Source: Pratylenchus scribneri
Taxonomy: Eukaryota > Nematoda > Chromadorea > Rhabditida > Pratylenchidae
Length of the DNA stretch: 64,000 nucleotides
Assembly (NCBI GenBank): GCA_030063045.1
Contig: JAQSEB010000127.1
Span: forward strand, 248,001-312,000
Reading direction: 5' to 3'
A program made the translations under genes and the position numbers. The notes below the pieces were generated by a model. That model did no database searches. It was given only the letters and a program-made list of their open reading frames with translations, and had not been told where the DNA came from. Positions 48,973 to 57,125 of this stretch are shown piece after piece (the first letter of the stretch is position 1; every line of letters begins with the position of its first letter).

Positions 48973-51900
48973 TTGTTTTTGAATGTATTTGATGATTTTG
49001 GCCCCAAAGCCAGGGATTGCAATTCCATTTTTGGTGTTGAACCCTCCTTTTTCGAAAGGGTTGATGGCTTCAGCAGAGCCTTTGCGAAGATGAGGTTGCT
49101 TTGATATTGGGTCAAGAAGCTGACTGGTGGGCGAGGATCGATTCTGGATCGTTGGTAGACGGCAACACCGAGACCAATACCGGATGCGTCAACAAAACAA
49201 TGGTACTCGATGTGCTCGGTTGTGCAAATATAGCGAGGGAAACTGAGGGTCACTGATTGGCCTTGGTGTTCCCATGATTGCAAGATGCTTTTCCATGCAT
49301 CCTGCAATTCCGCTGGTAATTCCTGGTCCCATTGGAGATTTGCTTCATGAAGAGTTCGAAGGAATTGCTTCGCCATTAGAAGACAAGGCGACAGCAGACC
49401 AAGCGGGTCGTAGATTTGGGCAAAGATTGAGAGGACTTGCCGCTTGGTGAAGGGACCGGTGAATTGCGGGAATTGGAATTCCAGCTCGTTGCTTGTTGGA
49501 ATCCATTTGATGCCAAGGACCTTGGTTTGCTGCATATCCTTGGCTAGCCAGCCTTCTGGTAAAGGAGGCATGGCAGATGTGAGTTGAACTGGTTCGCTGG
49601 AGAAGAATTCTTGAAGCTTCATTCCACCGGTATTGAACAGTTGTTGGATTTCATCGGCTAATTCATTCATTTTCTCCTTTGGCTTCACTTCCACCATGAT
49701 GTTATCGACGTAAAGGTTCTTCTGAATGCGTTGCGCAACATCGGAATCCGAAAGGGAAAGATGCTCCCTAACGGTGGCATTTAGGAGGAATGGACTGACG
49801 GTTAGTCCAAATGAAACACGGCAGAAGCGGTAGATGATGATCGACCAAGTTTCAGGGCGATCCAAATCAGCATTGAAGGGGTCATCAAGCCACAGGAATC
49901 GAGTTGCGTCGCGATCCTGGAGACGAACACCCAATTGGAGAAAGGCCTTTTCGATGTCGGCCAAAAGGACGCGTTCCATTTGACGGAAGCGTAGAAGAAT
50001 GCCAATGAGATCCGTGAGGAGAAGTGGGCCGGTGTGAAGACAGTCGATGAGTGATGGTGCGCCAGGAATTGAAGCTGGTTTGGCGCTGGCGTCCATGGTG
50101 ATTCGGATTTTTGTCGTTGCTTTGTCCTCCCGAATCACAACGCGGTGAGGCAGGTAGTGGACTGGTCCAACTACTTTCTTTGGGTCCATCACGCGTTCGA
50201 TCACACCTTTTTCGAGTTGATCGGTGATGATCGCATGGTATTGATCGGTGAGATTGAGTTTGCGCACTTTGCGCAATGTGCCTTGGAGTCGAGCTCTCGC
50301 TTGGCGATAATTCGTGGGTAAATCGGCCACTCGATGGTTCCAAGGGAGGGCGACTTGGTAACGCCCATCAATGAAGGTGAGATTGCGCTGAAAGTTGCGC
50401 ATGACCTCGTCTTGGTCAGGTTGATCGGTGGCATCATCAAGGCCAATGGCTTGCAATGAGAAATATTGAGCCATCCGATCATTCAATGCCAATTCCGCTT
50501 CTGTGATGAGTTGAGTTTGGTCAGTGGATTCTGTTGATTGGGCCCCTTGTGCGGGATTGTTCGGAGGCCTTGTGGCTTGTTGGGTCGAAGCCACTGTGTC
50601 GATTTGATCGACTTGGAATTGGCGCAAATGAGCGAGAAATGGGTTCAGCTTGCCAGGCTGATCATCCTCCGAGTCTGACGAATCAGACGAATCAGTTATG
50701 CTCGGAGATTTTGAAGGAAGTTTGCATCGAAGTTGGTAGCTTGGCTTTGGTTTCGATGGACGTTCATCCTCCGATGAGTCTGAATCCGAATCGGTGTAAC
50801 TTGGAAGTTCCCGTCGATTGATGCGGTTTTGATGCCCTTGAAAAGTCGACAGGAAATGATATCCTGGTGTTGGGCGTCGAATAGGCGGTTGATTTTCGTC
50901 TGAATCCGAATCCGAATCGGATGTCAATGGAGGAATGCAAGCTCCTTCTTGATTTTCTTCTTCGGCACAAACTTGGCATGGATGAAGCGATTGATGATTG
51001 ATGCAGGGTTCTGGCCGTCGGGAGACAAAGAGTGGTCGGCCATGATGCATTGTGCCTGCTTCGATCGGTGGTCCTCGTTGGAATGGGCGGGTTTGTGGTT
51101 TGTACGAATGGCTGACATCGGAATCAGAGTCGCCTTCCCATTCCGGGTCATGATCCGACGGATCAGGCGGTTCATTGTCAGAGAAAACCGCCCCACAAAA
51201 TGTGATTTGTGGTTGGAGTTGAGTTGGCCATCCAGAACGTGTTCGTCCTGTGCCACTGATGATTTTGCCCAATCGAGTTTGGCTGAGGATGAAGCCGCTG
51301 GGCAGTTGCTCCAGAGCATGGATTTGCAGTGCGTTGCAGGGATCGATGCCGAGCAGAATGTCTGGATGCTTAACTTTCTCAGGCAGAGCCAGTTTCTTTT
51401 TGCGTAATTGTTCCTCGTTGATGTTGCTTAGGTCTACGATCGGCATTTGGTTGACGATGAATTGCATTTTGTTGAGTGAGATGATCATTTTGTCGCCGTC
51501 GTGGCAAAGTAGACCAAGCTTGACCCGATCACTGAGATAGTATCGGGGTTGTGGATCGCCAAATGAACTGAGGAGGCATTTCTCCTGTTCGTGTGCATGC
51601 AATTGAAGATGATCCGCTACTTTGGCTGAGATGAAAGAGCGGTGCGATCCGGGATCCATGAAGATTGATGCGACCATGGATTTGTGCGGGTTGGCAACAT
51701 TGAAGATGGTTGCCTCAGTGGTCATCAGCAGTGCCTTTTTGCCTGTGATTGCTGCTGATGAGAGGAGATCTGCGCGTTCTCCTTGCGGGTTTGTGTTGAT
51801 GAGTTGCTCTTGTGATTGAGCGCATGCACAATGTTTCGGCTCCGGTGCCGAGGCATCCTGTTGGACTATTGCGTCCACCGATTGAATTGATGAGTTGAGA

Positions 51901-53360
51901 CAGAGAGGAGTTGGATGTGCCTGTTTGCACTTGAAGCAGCGGGACGGACGAGGGCATTCTCTAGACGAGTGCCCACCCCGCATGCATTTGAAGCAAAGGT
52001 TCTTGCTTCTCAGCACTTCTTTTCGTTGTGAGACAGTGCTGAAGCGTTGGCATTTGTCTTGCCAGTGAAGCCCTCCGCAAAACACGCATGGCATGGTTGG
52101 TTGAGTTGCGGGACTTTGCGGCGGCTTCGAGTTTGGTGCCGGAATTTGGCGTGTGCCTTTGGGCTTGCCTTTGCCCTTAGGCTTGATGCTTGGTGGCGTG
52201 TCCACCGATGCATTGATGAATGTGTGGTCTCTGCCTTTGTGTTGGATGCCTTGTCCGCTTCGCCGCGGATTTGATGATTGCTGAGGGCGCTTGTTTGCTC
52301 CCTTTTGTTGATGGCCATATTCATCCATGACCTCCCGAATGTTAGACTCGCGGCGCACCGCATCGTTGAGAGTCTGGAGGAACTTTGTCGTGTTCCAGTC
52401 ATCGGGATTTTCAGCCTTCTTGATGAGGATTGTGCGAAGGAAGGCCGGGTTCAGTTTCTTCTCGAGCGAGAGATGCACCATGGGAGATTCGACATCTTCT
52501 CCCATGGTTCGGAGTTCCCTGGTTATTCGTTCCAGTTCAAGCAGAAGAGAGTGGGTGCGGGAAAGATTGTCAGCCCTCTGCAGATTGCTCAATTCGGCAT
52601 GCAATGTTAGGACATAGCTTTTCTCATCGCCATAGGTTTCCCGAAGAAGATTCATTGCATTCGTGTAGTTTTTGTCCTCAAGGCGAAAGCCAGAAATGAG
52701 CGCCTTGGGTTCGCCTTCCAAAAGAGAGCGGAGCAGATTGAGTTTATCCGCAGCTGTTCCGGACCTGGAGTTCGCAGCATTGCGAAAGCTTTCATAGAAC
52801 TCGGGCCAGGTCCGTCGATCGCCCTTGAATGGACGGATGTGAAGGGTTGGAAGGGCATAAAGCGTGCCGAATGATGGTTGTGCTGCCGGTGCCTGGGCTG
52901 GGGCCGCACCTTCTGGGATTGCGGCTGCCATTGCTTGTGCGTGAGCCAATTGTTCGGCTCTTTCTTCTTTTGACACTCTTGCTGTGTAGATTTTGATCTG
53001 TGCAGTCAAGTCATGCTCAACTTCCTGGACTCGTGCCAGTTTTTCATATGCGGCTGCAACTGATTCGTCCACTTTTGACTTTTTGGTGAAAGCGGCGAAA
53101 AGCTCATTCTCTGCGTCGGAGTTTGCGCCTAGTTTTCGGGTTAAATCCGTAAATTGGTTGAGGGCGCTGCTGATGTCATCCAGCATTGTTCGCATGATCT
53201 GAATCTGATCCATAGCCACTTCATGGGCCGCTTGGAACAATGCGAGATTCTCGAAGTTGGATTTAGTGTCGTCTGGCTTATAGCCAAGATCGTCGACCTT
53301 CTTGGTCAGGGAGAATGCTTTGAGCGCATGGATAATCTTTTGTTGAATTGGCGCAGACAT
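48969..53360 (-). CDS. Gag-protease-reverse transcriptase ORF of the BEL/Pao element, 1463 aa
   Basis: Starts with ATG at 53360. Residues about 1-400 are gag-like (helical N-terminus, then the DUF1759-type block with LPTLHIRPFKGDRRTWPEF). Zinc-binding Cys/His motifs lie at about 425-440 and 455-487 (CFKCMRGGHSSREC). The aspartic protease motif DPGS is at about 570. An Asp/Ser-rich spacer with repeated SDSD motifs spans about 780-930. RT lies at about 1030-1300, with YVDN at about 1214-1217 in place of the common YVDD. RNase H begins at about 1400 (FVDASGIGLGVAVY, ELQSLAL) and is cut off by a frame change near 49000. Confidence 0.95.
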   Translation of the reverse strand: MSAPIQQKIIHALKAFSLTKKVDDLGYKPDDTKSNFENLALFQAAHEVAMDQIQIMRTMLDDISSALNQFTDLTRKLGANSDAENELFAAFTKKSKVDESVAAAYEKLARVQEVEHDLTAQIKIYTARVSKEERAEQLAHAQAMAAAIPEGAAPAQAPAAQPSFGTLYALPTLHIRPFKGDRRTWPEFYESFRNAANSRSGTAADKLNLLRSLLEGEPKALISGFRLEDKNYTNAMNLLRETYGDEKSYVLTLHAELSNLQRADNLSRTHSLLLELERITRELRTMGEDVESPMVHLSLEKKLNPAFLRTILIKKAENPDDWNTTKFLQTLNDAVRRESNIREVMDEYGHQQKGANKRPQQSSNPRRSGQGIQHKGRDHTFINASVDTPPSIKPKGKGKPKGTRQIPAPNSKPPQSPATQPTMPCVFCGGLHWQDKCQRFSTVSQRKEVLRSKNLCFKCMRGGHSSRECPRPSRCFKCKQAHPTPLCLNSSIQSVDAIVQQDASAPEPKHCACAQSQEQLINTNPQGERADLLSSAAITGKKALLMTTEATIFNVANPHKSMVASIFMDPGSHRSFISAKVADHLQLHAHEQEKCLLSSFGDPQPRYYLSDRVKLGLLCHDGDKMIISLNKMQFIVNQMPIVDLSNINEEQLRKKKLALPEKVKHPDILLGIDPCNALQIHALEQLPSGFILSQTRLGKIISGTGRTRSGWPTQLQPQITFCGAVFSDNEPPDPSDHDPEWEGDSDSDVSHSYKPQTRPFQRGPPIEAGTMHHGRPLFVSRRPEPCINHQSLHPCQVCAEEENQEGACIPPLTSDSDSDSDENQPPIRRPTPGYHFLSTFQGHQNRINRRELPSYTDSDSDSSEDERPSKPKPSYQLRCKLPSKSPSITDSSDSSDSEDDQPGKLNPFLAHLRQFQVDQIDTVASTQQATRPPNNPAQGAQSTESTDQTQLITEAELALNDRMAQYFSLQAIGLDDATDQPDQDEVMRNFQRNLTFIDGRYQVALPWNHRVADLPTNYRQARARLQGTLRKVRKLNLTDQYHAIITDQLEKGVIERVMDPKKVVGPVHYLPHRVVIREDKATTKIRITMDASAKPASIPGAPSLIDCLHTGPLLLTDLIGILLRFRQMERVLLADIEKAFLQLGVRLQDRDATRFLWLDDPFNADLDRPETWSIIIYRFCRVSFGLTVSPFLLNATVREHLSLSDSDVAQRIQKNLYVDNIMVEVKPKEKMNELADEIQQLFNTGGMKLQEFFSSEPVQLTSAMPPLPEGWLAKDMQQTKVLGIKWIPTSNELEFQFPQFTGPFTKRQVLSIFAQIYDPLGLLSPCLLMAKQFLRTLHEANLQWDQELPAELQDAWKSILQSWEHQGQSVTLSFPRYICTTEHIEYHCFVDASGIGLGVAVYQRSRIDPRPPVSFLTQYQSNLIFAKALLKPSTLSKKEGSTPKMELQSLALGPKSSNTFKNN

Positions 53361-53767
53361 ATTTGCTTTTTGTCAATGGAAGAACGAGCAGAACGATTTG
53401 AACAAGTTGAAGAACGAAGATGACGGGCAAAAAGTCAGATATGAAGATGAAGGGCAGCGAAGTTGAAGATGAAGATCAAAACTTGAAGAGCAGAGAAGAT
53501 GAAGATGAAGGGCAGCGAAGACGGAGAACAAGACTTGAAGAGCAGCGAAGATGAAGATGAAGGGCAGCGAAGATGAAGAGAAAAGTTTTGAAGGGCAGCG
53601 AAGATGCAGCGGGCTGATTAGTTGAATCGCGCGGAGTCGCGATGGATCAGCCCGGCGCTGTTACTAAGAAAACAAGTTTTCAATTCCCAAAAACTTTACT
53701 TCTTTTCCAGCAGACGATCCCGTGCTCACGATGAACAATCCAATGGCAAGCAATGATCCTGGGCCTA
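53361..53767 (-). repeat. Leader of the BEL/Pao element with short tandem repeats
   Basis: 53435-53605 is built of imperfect copies of GAAGATGAAGGGCAGCGAAG and GAAGAGCAGCGAAG on the plus strand. It lies between the primer binding site and the gag start and has no ORF of note. The role is unknown (packaging or translation control are possibilities). Confidence 0.75.
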
Positions 53768-53785
53768 GTCACGTCGGGGCCACCA
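53768..53785 (-). promoter_or_regulatory. Primer binding site matching tRNA-Trp
   Basis: Two bases inside the 5' LTR, the minus strand reads TGGTGGCCCCGACGTGAC. The 3' end of animal tRNA-Trp (..CACGTCGGGGTCACCA) pairs with it apart from one position next to the CCA-adjacent stem. This sets minus-strand priming of reverse transcription. Confidence 0.75.
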
Positions 53786-53787
53786 AA

Positions 53788-54490
53788 TGTCGGATCCGGG
53801 GGTGAAGATCTGACGTGCCGGGTTCGGAGCCGGCAAGTTGAGAGAAGATGAAGAAGGAGTTGACGGACAAGGGCCAGAAAGATCGACGACGAAGATGGGG
53901 GTCTAACGAGCGGGCACGCCAAATGGATGGGTCAATGGAGACGAATTGAGGGATTTGGGATAGGATTTGATCGGAGAGTCGGCTGGCGGACTGAATTGGG
54001 CAGTCGAACTTGGAAGTAGGAGGATTGAATTTACTTGACTTTTACTCTATTTAATTTATCTTTATCGCAATAGAAAATGATTGTGGGAACGAGCAAAAAC
54101 TGAATGTTAGGAGGAGAAAACTGAACTGAGAAACTGAACAACCAATGGGACTTTTGGGTTGAATATAAGGAGCAGAATTCTAGTTTGGGACAGAAAATTT
54201 AATGATTGTGGGCGTTTCATGGAAATGGGAAAATGAAGCCAATCAAATAACAAAATTCTGCAAAATATGTCCATTTTGGGAATAGTTGGACTCAATGAAC
54301 AAAGAAAGTGAGGGGAATTGGTCCAATTGGTTTGTTAATTGCGTGAGAGGAGAAAGATTAAACGAAACGAAAAGAAGAAAATAAGGGAAAATGGAACGGG
54401 GGAACTTTGTGGTTTGTGTATGACAGATTTTTCTGGCATTCGCGGACTTTCTTCTCACATCATTCATTCCATTTTCACATGTCCGCGACA
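53788..54490 (-). repeat. LTR of the BEL/Pao element (its 5' LTR), 703 bp
   Basis: Same length and, by eye, same sequence as 42499-43201. ATGT (54491-54494) follows it directly and host coding sequence resumes. Confidence 0.95.
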
Positions 54491-55677
54491 ATGTAATGAA
54501 TTCAGTATTGCAAGTTCGACCTTATTTAAAATGGTTGGAAAAACCATTGCCCGAAAATAGTCACTGGAAATGCAGACGTCTCGATTTCCTCATTTATTCT
54601 CGAAGCTATGTGAAAAAATGGGAAAAATGCATGGCCAAATTATTTAAAGTGGTCAAGGAAGTGAGTTTGAAAAAAGGCAAAATATATTATTTTTTTTTGA
54701 ATATATTATCATATCAAAAAAAGTGACAATTCTGACTGAAGACATTTAATTGTCTTTAGCCAAAATAATTTTATTAAATTTTAAAATAAAAAATCATATC
54801 CTTGCATAAGGTTAATTACTAATTAGGTAGATTAAGCACGAATCTCTTTCCTATATTATATATTTGTTCAATTTATGCTAATCTTGGTCAAATGCCGACA
54901 TTTAGTACCATCATAGGTATAGGTACATATTGGTAAAAGTCAGATATAATGATTAAAAATAAAAAGTCAAATTTCTTCGATAATCTTCCAAAATTACCAT
55001 AAAAAACTTTTCTAGAAAATTTTTCAGATCTGTTGAAATTTTCATATTTTACATAAATCCGAATAGATAATAAATTAATGAGTCATTCATTAATTTGAAT
55101 TTAAATTGAATAATTTGAATTATTATTATAAATATTCCAGGAATTCGTTGGCAACAATGATGCACATCAAGTTGAATGGGAAATTTGGCTTTTTGGAATG
55201 GAAAAAAGAATTCCCGAATTTCGGCTTGAAAATCGAGAAAGAAAAGAAATTTTGGAGCTGAAAGAAATGGAAGAGACAATATGTGAAAAAATTGAAGATG
55301 AGGATGAAAATGAATGGACAAATTCATCAAATTATAATAAACAATTGGAGAAAATGCGGCAAAAGACACCCATTTTCCGTCTATGCCGTCGATTTAATCA
55401 TTTTGATGAAATTTGAATTTTTATAAATTTTATTGTTATCATTAAAATTTTATTATTATAGTAAAAATATTTCATGATTTATTTTAATTTAATAAAAATG
55501 ATTATCCCTCATCTAATCCTCTCTCTTGATTTTTTGCCTTAAAAAATTGGAAAATTTTTCTTGTATCGATTTATTTTAGAGGATCGTATGAACTTTGTGT
55601 GTAATTTTGTCTCGCATTCATCATATAATGATGGCTAAAGAGAAGGGAAAATAAATTCATCCTCGCCCAATCCCAAC

Positions 55678-55855
55678 TAGGGTTGGACAAAGTCGGTTTT
55701 TAGGTTTTGATTTCGACGTTCTCGGTTTGAAAACCCGATTTTCGGTTTTTGAAAAATGTCGGTTTTCGATTTCGGTTTCTCCTATTTTCTGTTTAAAAGA
55801 GCAGTTTGAAATTTCATTGAATTTCTCAAACCGAAACCAACTTTGTCCAACCCTA
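55678..55855. mobile_element. hAT-type MITE, 178 bp, with perfect 8-bp target duplication
   Basis: Inverted ends TAGGGTTGGACAAAGT and ACTTTGTCCAACCCTA (the inner part with small differences) are flanked by ATCCCAAC on both sides (55670-55677 and 55856-55863). The interior is simple sequence of the CGGTTTTCGGTTTTTGA type and has no ORF. It lies about 260 bp after the stop of the F-box-like gene. Confidence 0.93.
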
Positions 55856-55863
55856 ATCCCAAC

Positions 55864-57125
55864 CCAATAGCTTGACAATTGGCCAAATTTTCCTAGAAAG
55901 CAATATTCCATCTACCATCCAATCCCTTTCGATGAGGAGGATATATCGATTATATGTGCATTTTTATTGATTATTCAGGTGGATAGGACTTTTCTTTCAC
56001 ATCAAATAGTAATAATAATTTATAATTTTATTTTTACTTTATCAATCTATCATTCAACTCTTTTATTATTTATTCATTCATTAACTTCCATCAATGAGGT
56101 GGTGAATTGCCTAATAAATTCCAAGGCTTAAAAATTAGTTAAAAACATTTTTAAAAATTTAAGCATTTTGAGATTGTGCTTTAAACAAGTACATCAAAAT
56201 TCAGGCCATTATAATTAATAAATAAATAATATTTTTTAAAAATTTTAAAAGCAAAAATGGTTTAGAAATATAATCCTTTCTGAAGTTTTAATCTAAAATA
56301 ATATTTATTTAATTTTATCTTAAATTCTTTCTATTATATTAATTCCAAATTTAAAATTCATAATAAGCTGAAAATGTTTTATTTATTAGCAGAGCTGTGC
56401 TTTTCATAATTTTCGACTCCGACACCGGACTCAGTGCTTTCTATTTTTTGACTCCGACTCCTATTTTGGAGCCCCCGTACATTTCTCCCACATTAATTTG
56501 GTCATGATCATTCCTTTTCCGTACAATTTGTCTCAATGAAATCGGTCAAGGTCATTCATTTCTCCATTTCCGTACAAAAATTATTCAGACTTTTATGCCC
56601 ATCTCCCCTTCTCAAAATGGTTTTATAAAATCCTGTGTTCAATCTTCAATTCAATAAGAAAAATCATTCTTCAATTCATTCATCAGACAAACAAAAGGGA
56701 AAAATTTAGTCCGAAAATGGCCGTTCAGTGAAAAATTTTATCTAAAAATTGTCGCGAAGCGAAAAATTTGGTTAAAAAAATAGCCCACAAAATTTAGACT
56801 AAAAATTGTCTCAAAAGGGAAAAATATAAGCTAAAAATTAACTTTAAAAATGCCAAAAATTTCGGATATCGGATCGTAAAGCTTAAATTATTCGGATAGG
56901 ATTTCGGATAGAAAAAAAAATCGAATTTCGGATAATCCGCGGCAACCCCGATATATAGCATTTCAATATGAAAAAGATTAATTAAACATAATTAGGAACA
57001 AAAATAATGCTAAATAACTACATAATAATTTCTACATAATATAATTTAATAAATATAATCTTTAAATATCAAATAAAATATTTTAAATATTAAAATATTT
57101 ATATTGTTTTATAAAGGACCAAATT
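55864..57125. other. Intergenic stretch
   Basis: AT-rich DNA between the MITE and the next gene, holding the truncated repeats at 56393-56960. No gene seen. Confidence 0.4.
56393..56960. repeat. Truncated repeat fragments in intergenic DNA
   Basis: 56393-56475 begins CAGAGCTGTGC and contains CTCCGACTCC-type repeats like the end of a hAT-like element, but no matching right end is seen. 56860-56958 ends TTCGGATAATCCGCGGCAACCCCG and repeats TTCGGATA several times, like the end of a second element. Both look one-sided and degraded. Confidence 0.4.

Larger units (their letters stand above)
42499..54490 (-). mobile_element. Complete BEL/Pao LTR retrotransposon with envelope-like ORF, 12.0 kb
   Basis: Element orientation is minus: 5' LTR 53788-54490, primer site 53768-53785, repeat-rich leader to 53361, gag-protease-RT ORF (53360-48969), RNase H-integrase ORF (48972-46240), envelope-like ORF (45849-43222), 3' LTR 42499-43201. 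Zinc knuckles, a DxG aspartic protease, BEL-type RT with YVDN, an H-H-C-C/DDE integrase and a DUF5641-like tail identify the BEL/Pao group. Its base composition is clearly more GC-rich than the host DNA around it. Identical LTRs and a clean target duplication point to a very recent insertion. Confidence 0.95.
40818..55416 (+). pseudogene. F-box-like protein gene split by a 12-kb retrotransposon in a coding exon
   Basis: Exons 40818-40855, 40953-41106, 41231-41495, 42345 to the insertion at 42498, then 54491/54495-54660 and 55141-55416 (TGA). Exon 2 encodes LPAEVLNGIFCFLSRIFLG..VSLVCKFYEL, an F-box-like start (LP.E.L..IF.FL......SLVCK.F) at residues about 14-45, which in this family docks to SKP1 in SCF ubiquitin ligases. 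The remainder is Leu-rich and ends in an acidic K/E-rich helix (about 55200-55370). The reading frame is open up to the target site and open again after the second copy of ATGT in the same phase, so the host exon was intact before the BEL/Pao element landed. As assembled, this allele would be truncated at the LTR. Confidence 0.75.
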
